Source of the DNA: a virus
DNA length: 21,417 bases
Strand: one strand, 5' to 3'
Virus record (IMG/VR): IMGVR_UViG_3300025769_001005
Coordinates: 1 to 21,417 of that record
This document shows, one piece after another, positions 1 to 8,207 of this stretch. The notes beneath the pieces are model-generated. The model did no database searches. It worked only from the letters and a program-made list of their open reading frames with translations, and was not told the DNA's origin. Numbering within the stretch: the stretch's first letter is position 1; the number at the start of each line of letters is the position of its first letter. Both the position numbers and the translations under genes were made by a program.

Positions 1-1
1 G

Positions 2-436
2 TTTCCTTTAGCAACAGAGTATTTAACAAATACTGCCGCCAATACAACACCTACTGTTATAGGTTTATCTAATGGTGCTTCTAACTATTATCAACAAGAA
101 TTTGGCTCAGACGCAGATGGGGATGCTATGCCATCTTTTATTCAAACAGGAGATTTTACTATTGATCAGTCTGGTGAAGATCCTATGAGAATTTCTAGAT
201 TTGTTCCTGACTTTAGAAATCAATCAGGTGATTTAACGGTAACATTTAGTTTTAAAAATTATCCTTATGGAAATGTTCTCAGTCAAACGGCTTTAACAGT
301 AGCAACAACAGATACAAAAAAAGACATGAGAGGTAGAGGAAGACAGGCTAATTTTAAAATAGAAAGTAATACTGTGGGTGGTAATTTTAAAGTAGGAACG
401 TATCATATAGATGCAGAACCAGATGGAGGACGATAA
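2..436 (+). CDS. C-terminal part of phage nozzle / DNA-stabilisation-like virion protein (5'-truncated)
   Basis: The frame is open from base 2, so the gene starts upstream of the window; the first in-frame ATG is at 128 but there is clear coding sequence before it. Only the last 144 residues are visible. They are beta-rich and end in a block reading RGRGRQANFKIES, then a V/GTYHIDAEPDGGR tail. I recognise this C-terminal pattern (arginine/glycine turn, a 'RIES' strand, a final 'D..PDGRR') from the large tail-hub, nozzle or packaged-DNA-stabilisation proteins of podovirus-like phages. That family is known to seal the head-tail channel. The stop overlaps the next ATG by one base, so it heads a tightly coupled late operon. 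The exact family is an inference because the N-terminal part is missing. Confidence 0.6.
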   Translation, partial: FPLATEYLTNTAANTTPTVIGLSNGASNYYQQEFGSDADGDAMPSFIQTGDFTIDQSGEDPMRISRFVPDFRNQSGDLTVTFSFKNYPYGNVLSQTALTVATTDTKKDMRGRGRQANFKIESNTVGGNFKVGTYHIDAEPDGGR

Positions 437-624
437 TGGCTAAAATACCTCAAACTAGATTTCCTGATCCACCAGAAGAATACAATCCAAGAGCTTTTGC
501 TGAGTTAGTACGACAGCTAGAACAAATTGTTTTACAACTTAACTCATCCTATCAACAAGATAACAAAAACGAAGTGAATAGAAGAACTACATTCTTTGCT
601 ACAGGAGGTACAACCGATGCCTGA
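436..624 (+). CDS. Small conserved virion-associated protein, 62 aa
   Basis: The ATG shares a base with the upstream TAA. The product is 62 residues, starts with MAKIPQTRFPDPPEEYNP and continues as an amphipathic helix (AFAELVRQLEQIVLQLNSSY) with a polar tail. Small helical proteins like this often directly follow the nozzle-like gene in podovirus-type genomes, where they are annotated as hypothetical. A role as a structural accessory or chaperone is inferred from position only. Its 3' end overlaps the next gene and carries that gene's AGGAGGT ribosome site. Confidence 0.65.
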   Translation: MAKIPQTRFPDPPEEYNPRAFAELVRQLEQIVLQLNSSYQQDNKNEVNRRTTFFATGGTTDA

Positions 625-973
625 TCGTTTTAGAACCTTTGCTCTCAGTCCTGCAAATACAGGAGCTAACACTTTATTTACAGTTCCTAATGCCGATGTG
701 GCAGCAACACCACCTGTTCCTGTGACTACATTTATGGTAAAAACCATTGTTTTACATAATGATTCAGGATCTGGAACACTAAATGCTGTGCTTACATATA
801 ATAATGGTAGTACTGATTTTGAAATAAATAACGTAGCTGTGCAACATCAAGGTACAAAAATTATCAATGGCACCTTTGTATTTGAAGGTGGCGATAGTTT
901 AAAAGTAGCATCAAGTTCTGCAAATGATCTTGTTATTAAGGTTTCTGTACTTGAAATGAAGGATCAACAATAG
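617..973 (+). CDS. Small beta-rich virion protein, 118 aa
   Basis: I chose the ATG at 617 over an in-frame TTG at 596 because a strong AGGAGGT ribosome site (603-609) sits just before it. The start overlaps the previous stop by eight bases. The protein is Thr/Ser/Asn/Val-rich and begins with PDRFRTFALSPANTGANTLF. Alternating hydrophobic residues run through the rest (VKTIVLHND, LNAVLTYN, LVIKVSVLEM), as expected for a beta-sandwich. Short beta-sandwich proteins of this kind in phage late operons are usually head or tail decoration or adaptor proteins. I do not recognise a specific family. Function is inferred from fold appearance and position. Confidence 0.65.
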   Translation: MPDRFRTFALSPANTGANTLFTVPNADVAATPPVPVTTFMVKTIVLHNDSGSGTLNAVLTYNNGSTDFEINNVAVQHQGTKIINGTFVFEGGDSLKVASSSANDLVIKVSVLEMKDQQ

Positions 974-990
974 TACAAATAAAGGTTAAT

Positions 991-1242
991 ATGCATAAAA
1001 TAGTAGAAGAACCAAAGCTTTTAGGACACAAAGAAGTTGATGGGCAACAGGTTCCTGTTTACAGTTGTAAGACAGAAACAGTAATTACAAACAAAAATAC
1101 TAACGAGACTTACGAGTCTGAAGAAGCGTGCACTGCGGACATTGAAAATCCAGACACAGATACTGCAGAAGAGCATATTCAAAGAGATGTAACAATTTTC
1201 GCACCACGACTTGCTAGTTTGGGTGCATCAAATAAAAAATAA
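991..1242 (+). CDS. Conserved hypothetical phage protein, 83 aa
   Basis: The start is preceded by AAAGG (979-983) at a reasonable distance. The 83-residue product is acidic and polar, with two cysteines: one in VYSCKTETVITNKNTNE and one in EACTADIEN. The repeated ETxxTNKNTNETYES region looks like beta strands joined by turns. It has no signal peptide or membrane segment. It lies between a small structural gene and the ejection-like genes and probably belongs to the same transcript. I cannot assign a function. Confidence 0.6.
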   Translation: MHKIVEEPKLLGHKEVDGQQVPVYSCKTETVITNKNTNETYESEEACTADIENPDTDTAEEHIQRDVTIFAPRLASLGASNKK

Positions 1243-1251
1243 AGGTGAAAA

Positions 1252-2334
1252 ATGAATCAAAAAGAGTATGCACAGGTTTATGAACTAGGTCTTGGTTCTC
1301 TTGTTGGTGATTTTTTTCAAAATGTTAAAGATACAGTTACAGGTGTTGCTAAAGCTGTAGCTCCTATTGCACCTTATGTTTTACCTTTTATTGCTCCAGG
1401 TATTGGAAGTTTAGTGGGTGGTTCTCTTGGTTCCTTTCTTGCAAGTAAAGGAGGTCAATATTTATTAGGTGCAGGTATTCAAGGATTAGCAGGAAAAAAG
1501 CCTGCTGACATAGCAAAAAATTTAGCTCTTCAAGTAGCAACTTCAGGTATTCAAGGAGCTCTGAGCAATAAATCAGGAAACGTTGGTGAAAGATTCATGA
1601 GTGGTGTAACAGGAAAAGATTTACCGATACCTAATCAACCAGGTGGAGTAAATCAACCAAGTTTTGGTGAAACTGAAAAAGGTTTTTTTGGAAAAGCAAC
1701 AGAAAAATTAAATCAACAGCTTAATCCTACTGCAAGAGCAGTTAATCCTGAGTTTAAAAAAGCTAAATTATTAGGAAAAGTATCAGGAATAGATTTAACT
1801 GATGAAGATATTGTAGGTTTAGGAATTCCTAAAGAATCAAGTTTCATGTATCAATATGGTCCTTCAGCATATGCTGGACTATCTGCATTACCTCTGGCTG
1901 AACAATTATTAGGTCCAAAACAAGAAGAAGAAGAAGTAGAAGAGGGATATGTTCGAGAGGATTTATACACTCCTAATTATGCTCAATATCAATTGGGAGA
2001 TATAACAGGTCCTCAAGGATATGATCCGACCGTATATGCTGCCATGGGTGGTGAAATAACAGGTTTTGCATCTGGAAGTGGTCAACAAATAAAACATCCT
2101 GATGGTAAAGTAAAAGAGCATCCAAAGCGTATCGGTGAAATTGCAGGCCCTGGGACAGGGACTTCTGATGATATTCCTGCGATGTTAAGTGATGGTGAGT
2201 TTGTAATGACTGCTCAAGCTGTGAGAAACGCGGGTGGTGGATCGCGAAAAGTGGGAGCAAAAAACATGTATAAAATGATGAAAAGTTTAGAAAACGGTGG
2301 TAGTCTATCACAGCAAAGTATAGGTATGGCATAA
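1252..2334 (+). CDS. Internal / ejection-type virion protein with 'PAMLSDGEFVM' C-terminal motif, 360 aa
   Basis: AAAGGTGAAAA precedes the ATG. The N-terminal ~100 residues are rich in Gly, Ala, Pro and hydrophobics (about 33-80: AVAPIAPYVLPFIAPGIGSL, then GGSLGSFLASKGG), which suggests a membrane-active or packed helical segment. A poly-acidic stretch (QEEEEVEE) lies near residue 225. The C-terminal quarter holds AAMGGEITGFASG from residue 263, then GPGTGTSDDIPAMLSDGEFV and an 'AVRNAGGGSRKVGAKNMYKMM' type sequence. I have seen this GTSDxIPAMLSDGEFVM block repeatedly in marine phage virion proteins encoded between tail and lysis genes. A role in DNA ejection or as an internal core protein is inferred by analogy of position with the T7 internal proteins. 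Confidence 0.6.
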   Translation: MNQKEYAQVYELGLGSLVGDFFQNVKDTVTGVAKAVAPIAPYVLPFIAPGIGSLVGGSLGSFLASKGGQYLLGAGIQGLAGKKPADIAKNLALQVATSGIQGALSNKSGNVGERFMSGVTGKDLPIPNQPGGVNQPSFGETEKGFFGKATEKLNQQLNPTARAVNPEFKKAKLLGKVSGIDLTDEDIVGLGIPKESSFMYQYGPSAYAGLSALPLAEQLLGPKQEEEEVEEGYVREDLYTPNYAQYQLGDITGPQGYDPTVYAAMGGEITGFASGSGQQIKHPDGKVKEHPKRIGEIAGPGTGTSDDIPAMLSDGEFVMTAQAVRNAGGGSRKVGAKNMYKMMKSLENGGSLSQQSIGMA

Positions 2335-3233
2335 TGGCAACAACAGAACAAATAGTAAGAGAAGCACCTGAAATAGAAGCTAGGAAACTAGGACTTTTAG
2401 ATACTGCTAAATCCTTAGCAGACAAGCCTTTAACATTACCTGAGCAACAAATAGCAGGATTAACTCCTGAACAATTACAAGCTATTCAATTAGGCCAACA
2501 AGGTATAGGTGGTTATCAACCTTTTTTAACCTCTGCTCTTCAATCACAGGCCGCGGGCCTTGGGACATTAGGTCAAGCAGCACAAGCTTACACAGATATT
2601 GGTACAGCTCCAACTATGGAACAGATTCAACCTTTTATGAATCCTTATCAACAATCAATTCAAGATGAAATTAATCGTGCATATAACATAGCTCAACAAG
2701 GTCAAGCAGCACAAGCAATTCAAGCAGGTGCCTTTGGAGGTGGAAGAGAAGGAGTTGCACAAGCAGAATTAGAGCGTAATCGTGCGTCAGCGCTAGCTCA
2801 AGCTCAAGCTCAAGCATTTTTAAATGCACAACAACAATTAGGTCAAAGACAACAAAGTTCAGCAGCAGGTCTTGGTGCACTCGCTCCTCAGTATGGAACA
2901 TTTGCAGGACAACAAGCTCAATTAGGAGCAACAGGACAACAATTAGGTGGCCAAGATATTAACACTTTATTAGGGTTGGGTTCTTTAGGGCAACAACAAA
3001 CTCAATCAGAGTTAGAGGCTCAAAGACAAAATCAATTACAACAAATGTATGAACCGTATAAAAGAGTAGGTTTCTTATCTGATATTTATCAGGGAGCACC
3101 AACATCACAACAAACAATTCAAACATCGACTGCTCCCACAGGTTCTTCAGTCTCTCCTCTTCAACAAATTGCAGGTTATGGTATTGCAGGTCTTAGCGCT
3201 TTAGGTGGATTACAAAGTGGAGGATTGTTTTAA
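2334..3233 (+). CDS. Gln/Ala-rich internal virion protein, 299 aa
   Basis: The ATG overlaps the preceding TAA by one base. Glutamine and alanine dominate the composition. Features in order: an N-terminal helical part; QPFMNPYQQSIQDEINRAYN; a glycine turn GAFGGGREGVAQAELERNRA; an Ala-Gln repeat (AQAQAQAF); repeated Gly/Gln blocks; and a hydrophobic C-terminus (IAGYGIAGLSALGGL). The 'NPYxQxxxDEI ... GAFGGxREGV' arrangement is familiar from hypothetical virion proteins of podovirus-like phages. Together with its position among other large low-complexity late genes this points to an ejection or inner-core protein. No enzymatic motif is visible. Confidence 0.6.
   Translation: MATTEQIVREAPEIEARKLGLLDTAKSLADKPLTLPEQQIAGLTPEQLQAIQLGQQGIGGYQPFLTSALQSQAAGLGTLGQAAQAYTDIGTAPTMEQIQPFMNPYQQSIQDEINRAYNIAQQGQAAQAIQAGAFGGGREGVAQAELERNRASALAQAQAQAFLNAQQQLGQRQQSSAAGLGALAPQYGTFAGQQAQLGATGQQLGGQDINTLLGLGSLGQQQTQSELEAQRQNQLQQMYEPYKRVGFLSDIYQGAPTSQQTIQTSTAPTGSSVSPLQQIAGYGIAGLSALGGLQSGGLF
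2795..2815 (+). repeat. AGCTCA hexamer tandem repeat (three units plus partial)
   Basis: Three perfect AGCTCA units followed by AGC lie within the Gln/Ala-rich virion gene and encode alternating Ala-Gln. Copy number could change by slippage without breaking the frame. Confidence 0.8.
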
Positions 3234-5608
3234 TGATGAATCAAGTTATGCAAAGACCTTTGTTTAGGCAACAGGGAAGCCCCATGGGTGGTGAACAAGC
3301 TTTTATGCAATATTTACAAACAACCTTGTCTCCTGAACAATTACAATCTTTAATGCAAAACCCTAATAGAGACCAAATCATAGGTCAGCTATATCAAAAA
3401 TTTATGTCTGAACAACAAGTTCAATCTAGTCCTATAGCAATGAGACAAACAGGGTCTCCTGATACAGGTGAAATGTCTGTTCCTTCTTTTTTACAATTTA
3501 ATATTTTAGATAAATTAGGAGTTATTGATAATTCAAGTTTAAATAGAGAAGTTCCTGACAAGTCTTATAAAATTAATCTTGATGATGCGATGACTAATCC
3601 TCAATTATTAAACACAGTTTTTGAAATGATAACAGGGTCTACTAATTTTGACCTTGGTGCATTTATGAATATGGGTAGTGATCAACAAGACGACTATTTA
3701 AAAACTATTAAAGGAAGAATTATATTTGGCAAAGCTGAGGGTGGTGAAATGAACTCTGATGCTGTTGGCATTGCTGATGGATTAGATCAAGAAGAACCGA
3801 TGACCGAGAACCGTGATCCGTCTCAAGAAGGTATCGCTAAGGTTTCTCCTGATCAATATGTTGAATTAATGAATGAGATTCGTGGTGATGAAGTTCCTAT
3901 GGATGGTAGAGTTCAAGAACTAGCAGGCGTTGTTGGTGAAAAGGATGCTACTGACACTCCTTTATCTGTTCTAGCTTTAGTGCAACCAGTGTTTGAATTA
4001 CAAGAACAAAAACAGCAAGGTATTGCTAACGCTCCTCAAGGACAAGAAATGATGGCCCAAGGACCGATGCCAATGGCTTCTGATCAATTAGCTAATCCAC
4101 AAAATATGGGAATTGTAAGAGCTAACACAGGGTTAATTGTTGATGCACCTTTTAATTATAGAAACATACCTTCTACTAGTCTTCAAGGTGATCCTAGTTT
4201 TCTTCCAAGAACAATGAATACTACTTCTGCTCCTACTCCTAGTTACACTGATATGTCTAGTGCTTTAATTTCTGATTTTATGAAAGAATATATTACTCCA
4301 GTAAAAATGGATGCAGAAACTCTTCAAAATGAAATTAATTTATTAAGACAAGTTACAGGAGACGGTAAAGAAGAGGCAAAAAGAGCTTTAGCTTTGACAG
4401 GAATTCAAAGAGGTTTAGATATTGCCACTGGAGCAGATATCAATGAAGTTTTAAAACAAACAGCAGGAGATATTTATAAAATAACAGGAGCAGTGAAAGC
4501 TCAAGATAAGGCAATTGCAATGCAAGCTTATAAATCTTTATTATCCAAAAAATCTTCAATGTCGGAGAGAGAATTTAATCTAGCTAAACTAGGGTTAGAG
4601 AATCAATTAAAAATGCTTTTTGAACAGTCAAAGGGCATGGAAAAACCAACGTATCTTAGAGACCCAAACTCAGGTAGGGTTATCGTTTTAGACCAAGTAA
4701 GAGATGCTAGAAAAATAGCAGACTTATTAGATGGTGGATTTGTCCCTGTTTCAGCTACAGCGCAACAGCCTTTAGTTGAACAAACTTTTACAACCACATC
4801 TGTAGAGGGGAATAAAGACGGTGGTGAAATAGTAAAAAGATCAACAGGAAGCACTCAAAGTGGTGAAAAAAGTGGTGGAAGTTTAACTTATGAGGAAGCC
4901 ATGGAAGGTATTGAAAGTGGAGATATGGGCGTTCCTTTTGAACAACAATCTGGTAAAGGTGGTATGGAACTTATTAAAGACAAGAACACAATTACCAAAT
5001 ATCAAAACAGAATTATTTTAAGTCAAGAATTAGAAGATTTATTAGAAGAGTCTATTGGATTGATTGAAACCAATCCTAAACTAGCAGGTTTAGTGGGTGA
5101 TGCGATACAGGTAGCACAAAAAGGAGTTTTACCTATAAATCAACTGTTTGAGGTATTTGGTGGAACAAGTCCTATTCCCTCACGTGTTACTGAATTTTTA
5201 TCTGATCCATCTATTCAAAGATTATCAACTCTAGAACAATTGATACCTGAAAAACTTATAAACTTTCAAAAAGATATTTCTTCCACTCGTATTCCAGCGA
5301 TGAATAGAATTGCTGATCAAAGAGGTAAGTTAAACATTTCAGGATTTAGTGATGCTACCAGAGCAATTAATACCTTAAAAGGTATTTTATCAGATGTAAG
5401 AGACGGAGCTAATATGATGAGAGAAGCCATTGGAAGAGGAAAAATTTCTTATGGATCTAAAATAGATCAAATTTTACAACAGTTTAATTTAACAAAAGAT
5501 GATGACTTGGTAAAACAAGCTCTCAATGCAATAGAACAAAAGCCTGAGGCTGAATCACAAATATTAGACTCTTTACTAGAAAAACTTAAACAACAGTCAG
5601 GACAATAA
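3233..5608 (+). CDS. Large internal / ejection-like virion protein, 791 aa
   Basis: The ATG overlaps the previous TAA by one base; a second ATG follows immediately. The N-terminus is Gln/Met-rich (MMNQVMQRPLFRQQGSPMGG). Near residue 167 comes KAEGGEMNSDAVGIADGL followed by an acidic, Pro/Glu-rich segment. A central segment is Ala-rich helical (EEAKRALALTGIQRGLDIAT). The last ~200 residues are Leu/Ile-rich helices (RIILSQELEDLLEESIGLI, LSTLEQLIPEKLINF) that look like a helical bundle. No catalytic motif, signal peptide or clear membrane helix is seen. Size, helical content and position between the nozzle-like gene and lysozyme fit a T7 gp15/gp16-like ejection protein. That is an inference without detectable homology. 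Confidence 0.6.
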   Translation: MMNQVMQRPLFRQQGSPMGGEQAFMQYLQTTLSPEQLQSLMQNPNRDQIIGQLYQKFMSEQQVQSSPIAMRQTGSPDTGEMSVPSFLQFNILDKLGVIDNSSLNREVPDKSYKINLDDAMTNPQLLNTVFEMITGSTNFDLGAFMNMGSDQQDDYLKTIKGRIIFGKAEGGEMNSDAVGIADGLDQEEPMTENRDPSQEGIAKVSPDQYVELMNEIRGDEVPMDGRVQELAGVVGEKDATDTPLSVLALVQPVFELQEQKQQGIANAPQGQEMMAQGPMPMASDQLANPQNMGIVRANTGLIVDAPFNYRNIPSTSLQGDPSFLPRTMNTTSAPTPSYTDMSSALISDFMKEYITPVKMDAETLQNEINLLRQVTGDGKEEAKRALALTGIQRGLDIATGADINEVLKQTAGDIYKITGAVKAQDKAIAMQAYKSLLSKKSSMSEREFNLAKLGLENQLKMLFEQSKGMEKPTYLRDPNSGRVIVLDQVRDARKIADLLDGGFVPVSATAQQPLVEQTFTTTSVEGNKDGGEIVKRSTGSTQSGEKSGGSLTYEEAMEGIESGDMGVPFEQQSGKGGMELIKDKNTITKYQNRIILSQELEDLLEESIGLIETNPKLAGLVGDAIQVAQKGVLPINQLFEVFGGTSPIPSRVTEFLSDPSIQRLSTLEQLIPEKLINFQKDISSTRIPAMNRIADQRGKLNISGFSDATRAINTLKGILSDVRDGANMMREAIGRGKISYGSKIDQILQQFNLTKDDDLVKQALNAIEQKPEAESQILDSLLEKLKQQSGQ
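3798..3816 (+). repeat. GC-rich 19-mer, copy 1 of a near-identical pair
   Basis: The sequence CGATGACCGAGAACCGTGA recurs at 13919-13937 with one mismatch, and its first ten bases recur at 19081-19090. Here it encodes part of PMTENRD in the 791-residue virion protein. It is much more GC-rich than its surroundings. No function is known. Confidence 0.5.
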
Positions 5609-5609
5609 C

Positions 5610-8207
5610 ATGGCTGAAAAAAATGTTTTTTTAGAAGAGCTAGACGATCTTCAAAAGAAAAAAGATGAAAGAATAGAAGAGTTAAAAGAGTTTGAAACAA
5701 CAAAGACTCCCAATATTTTTTCAGAACTATTAAGATCATTAACAAAACCAAATATAGCTCTTCAAGATTCTGAAGCCTATGAGGGAGGATTATTAGATCC
5801 TGAAAGCTTAGAGAAAATTTTTTCACAAAGAGAAGGTATGGAAAAGTATGGACTAAATAGAGAAACATTTGAAGCTGTAGGTGGTATTTCAGGTTTAGCA
5901 GCAGGAACCAAAGCCTTAACATTAAGAGCTCTACCTTATGTTCCTAGCGTTCCAGGTAAACTATTATCTTTAATTTTATATGATGCCTTAGGAGCCACAG
6001 CTGGTGCTCAAGCTTTTGATATAATACAAAGTCAATCTACAGGAGAAGAGATGAGTCTTTGGGAGCAATTAGAAGTGTTGCCTGAAGATTTTAAAAGAAG
6101 TTTAACTTGGGCAATCATAGGTCCTATGGCTGAAACAGCTATACAAGCTTTTAGAGTTTCTTTATCCAGTGGTGTATTAAAAGATAAAAATCTCAAAGAA
6201 GCTTTTGAAAAATCAAGACAATATTTAGGAGATAAATTGTCTTTTAGCATAGGAGATTTGGACAATAAAACATTAACAGGTAAATTTATAAATGTAGCTA
6301 GAATGGGTTTTGCTCAGATTCCATTTTTAGGAACTAAATTAAAAGGTGTCACAGCAGAAAGATCAGCCAAACTCTTTGATTTATTAGGGGACTTTTCTAA
6401 CAAAATGGGTAAAGGATTGGATGACGATACTCTTGCAAGAAAAATTTTTGAACAGTCAAATAAAGCTTACAGTTCTTTTAAAAAAACCATGGGAAGAATT
6501 AGTGATGAAATAGTTAAAACAGAAAAATTAGTGCCTAATAATGGAAAAGTAATTCCTGTTAATAATATGAGAAATTTTTTAACAGAGTACGTTGATGATT
6601 TTGAAAAAACCTATGGCAAAAACGTGTCTAAAACAACTGACCCAGGCTACAGTGAGTTTTATAATTTTGCTAAAAGATTTTTAAAAATATATCCTGAAAA
6701 CGCTAGAATAAATTACACAGGTTGGAAAGCTGTAATGGAGCAATTAGAAAATGCAGTCAAAACTTCTAGAGGAAAACCAGGAACTTCAAAACAAAAATTA
6801 GGTCAGTCATTTGATGAAATGAGAAAATTGTTAGATAACGCCAATGCTGATGAGTTCTTAGCTAAGTTTCCAAAAGAAGATCAAGCTCTAATAAAAAATT
6901 ACATACAACAAATTCAAGATTTTAGACAAATATATACAACAGCTAGAGAACCTTTTGAAAGAGTGGTAGCTGGAGAGATTGAAAAAGTAGATGATATTTT
7001 TACTGCTTTGAGTGGTAAATTTAAAGGAGAGTCAAAAAAATATGTTGACGAATTAGTTGCTCCTTTACTTCGAAGAATGTCTCCTTCAGCAGTTGATGAT
7101 TTAGTTCGAATAACTGGTGGTGATAGAAAATTAGCAGGTGAATTGGTAAGAACTTGGTTTGATGATGCTTTTGCTGCTTCAACAAAAAACATTAAAGAAT
7201 CAGGAATGGATGTCTTAGACACAGGAACATTGTTAAAGAAACTAGGATTGGATGGCTCAGGAGGTAAGGTAAAAGGTAAGGCTTTTAATCAATTGATAGA
7301 TTTGGTAAACGAGTCCCTTCCTAAATCTCAAAGATTACCTAGTAATTATGTTGGTGATTTAATTGAGATGTTAACAAGACAACAAAATATTAATATACCA
7401 GCAACAGGAACTTTTTTGAGAAGAAGTATTGCTATTGGTGGTATGGGTGGAGCAAGAGCAATCACTAACAACCCATTTGCTAGGCTTGCAAAAGTAGTTC
7501 TTGGAGGCCCTATAGGTGTTGTTGGTTCTGTTATAGGTGTTAGAAGTTTATCTAACTTCTTAACAAGTCCTGACACATTAAGATTCGCTGTTCAAGGATT
7601 TGATTCAACCTTACCTGCTATACAAAGAAAAACAGCATGGGTGCAATTTTTTAGAGCAGCATCAAGTGAAATGGAGCAAAGAGCAAAAGATTATGCTATT
7701 AACACAGAATTACAAGCTTTAGACCCTAGTTTTAATCCAGATGTATTAGAAGATGCACAAAATAAAATAGATAATTTACTAGACAATATTCAATTGTTTG
7801 AAAAAGATCCTAGTAAAATTGATCAGATTGATGAGATAATTAAACAATCTGATACTCTTCAAGGAGACTCAAACATATTCTTGGATGAACTTAACAATAT
7901 AGAAGAAAGCACAGAAGATACTTTACCAAGCACTGCTCCACCAAGTGGAGGCACAGTCACCTTTTCAGAACCTCAGGTTAGCAGAGGAGATACAGGAGTC
8001 GATGTTATTGCTCCTATTGAGATTCCTCAAATGGATATAGCTTCTATTGAGATTCCTCAAATGGATATAGCTTCTATTGGTGGAATAAATCCACAAACCA
8101 TGACTAGCTTAGAGTCTGTTGGACTACCTCTTTTCAATGCTGCTGAGGGTGGTATCGTGAATCTCTATGAATCTAAAAAGTTTAAAAAACCACAGGTGGT
8201 AGCATAA
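5610..8207 (+). CDS. Largest internal / ejection-like virion protein, 865 aa
   Basis: It starts one base after the previous stop. The first ~60 residues are charged and probably coiled-coil (LDDLQKKKDERIEELKEFE). Two hydrophobic Gly/Ala stretches follow, about residues 90-137 (GGISGLAAGTKALTLRALPY) and 607-655 (GGPIGVVGSVIGVRSLSNF). Long amphipathic helices lie between them. The C-terminal tail is Ser/Pro/Asp-rich, includes a two-copy ten-residue repeat, and ends in NAAEGGIVNLYESKKF plus a short basic tail. This profile resembles large podovirus ejection proteins that form a channel across the cell envelope. There is no transglycosylase, protease or peptidase motif that I can identify. The functional call rests on size, order and composition. 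Confidence 0.6.
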   Translation: MAEKNVFLEELDDLQKKKDERIEELKEFETTKTPNIFSELLRSLTKPNIALQDSEAYEGGLLDPESLEKIFSQREGMEKYGLNRETFEAVGGISGLAAGTKALTLRALPYVPSVPGKLLSLILYDALGATAGAQAFDIIQSQSTGEEMSLWEQLEVLPEDFKRSLTWAIIGPMAETAIQAFRVSLSSGVLKDKNLKEAFEKSRQYLGDKLSFSIGDLDNKTLTGKFINVARMGFAQIPFLGTKLKGVTAERSAKLFDLLGDFSNKMGKGLDDDTLARKIFEQSNKAYSSFKKTMGRISDEIVKTEKLVPNNGKVIPVNNMRNFLTEYVDDFEKTYGKNVSKTTDPGYSEFYNFAKRFLKIYPENARINYTGWKAVMEQLENAVKTSRGKPGTSKQKLGQSFDEMRKLLDNANADEFLAKFPKEDQALIKNYIQQIQDFRQIYTTAREPFERVVAGEIEKVDDIFTALSGKFKGESKKYVDELVAPLLRRMSPSAVDDLVRITGGDRKLAGELVRTWFDDAFAASTKNIKESGMDVLDTGTLLKKLGLDGSGGKVKGKAFNQLIDLVNESLPKSQRLPSNYVGDLIEMLTRQQNINIPATGTFLRRSIAIGGMGGARAITNNPFARLAKVVLGGPIGVVGSVIGVRSLSNFLTSPDTLRFAVQGFDSTLPAIQRKTAWVQFFRAASSEMEQRAKDYAINTELQALDPSFNPDVLEDAQNKIDNLLDNIQLFEKDPSKIDQIDEIIKQSDTLQGDSNIFLDELNNIEESTEDTLPSTAPPSGGTVTFSEPQVSRGDTGVDVIAPIEIPQMDIASIEIPQMDIASIGGINPQTMTSLESVGLPLFNAAEGGIVNLYESKKFKKPQVVA
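8015..8074 (+). repeat. Perfect 30-bp tandem duplication, two copies
   Basis: Bases 8015-8044 and 8045-8074 are identical. The unit encodes IEIPQMDIAS twice in frame near the C-terminus of the 865-residue virion protein, and the start of a third unit (TATTG) follows. It looks like a recent in-frame duplication or a flexible spacer. Confidence 0.95.

Noticed and set aside
596-616. TTG-started N-terminal extension of the 118-aa protein
   Set aside because: The AGGAGGT ribosome site lies inside the extension and directs translation to ATG 617.
1973-2931. Long minus-strand ORFs opposite the Gln-rich virion genes
   Set aside because: They are composition shadows of CAA/GCT-rich codons, lack ribosome sites and have low-complexity Leu/His products.
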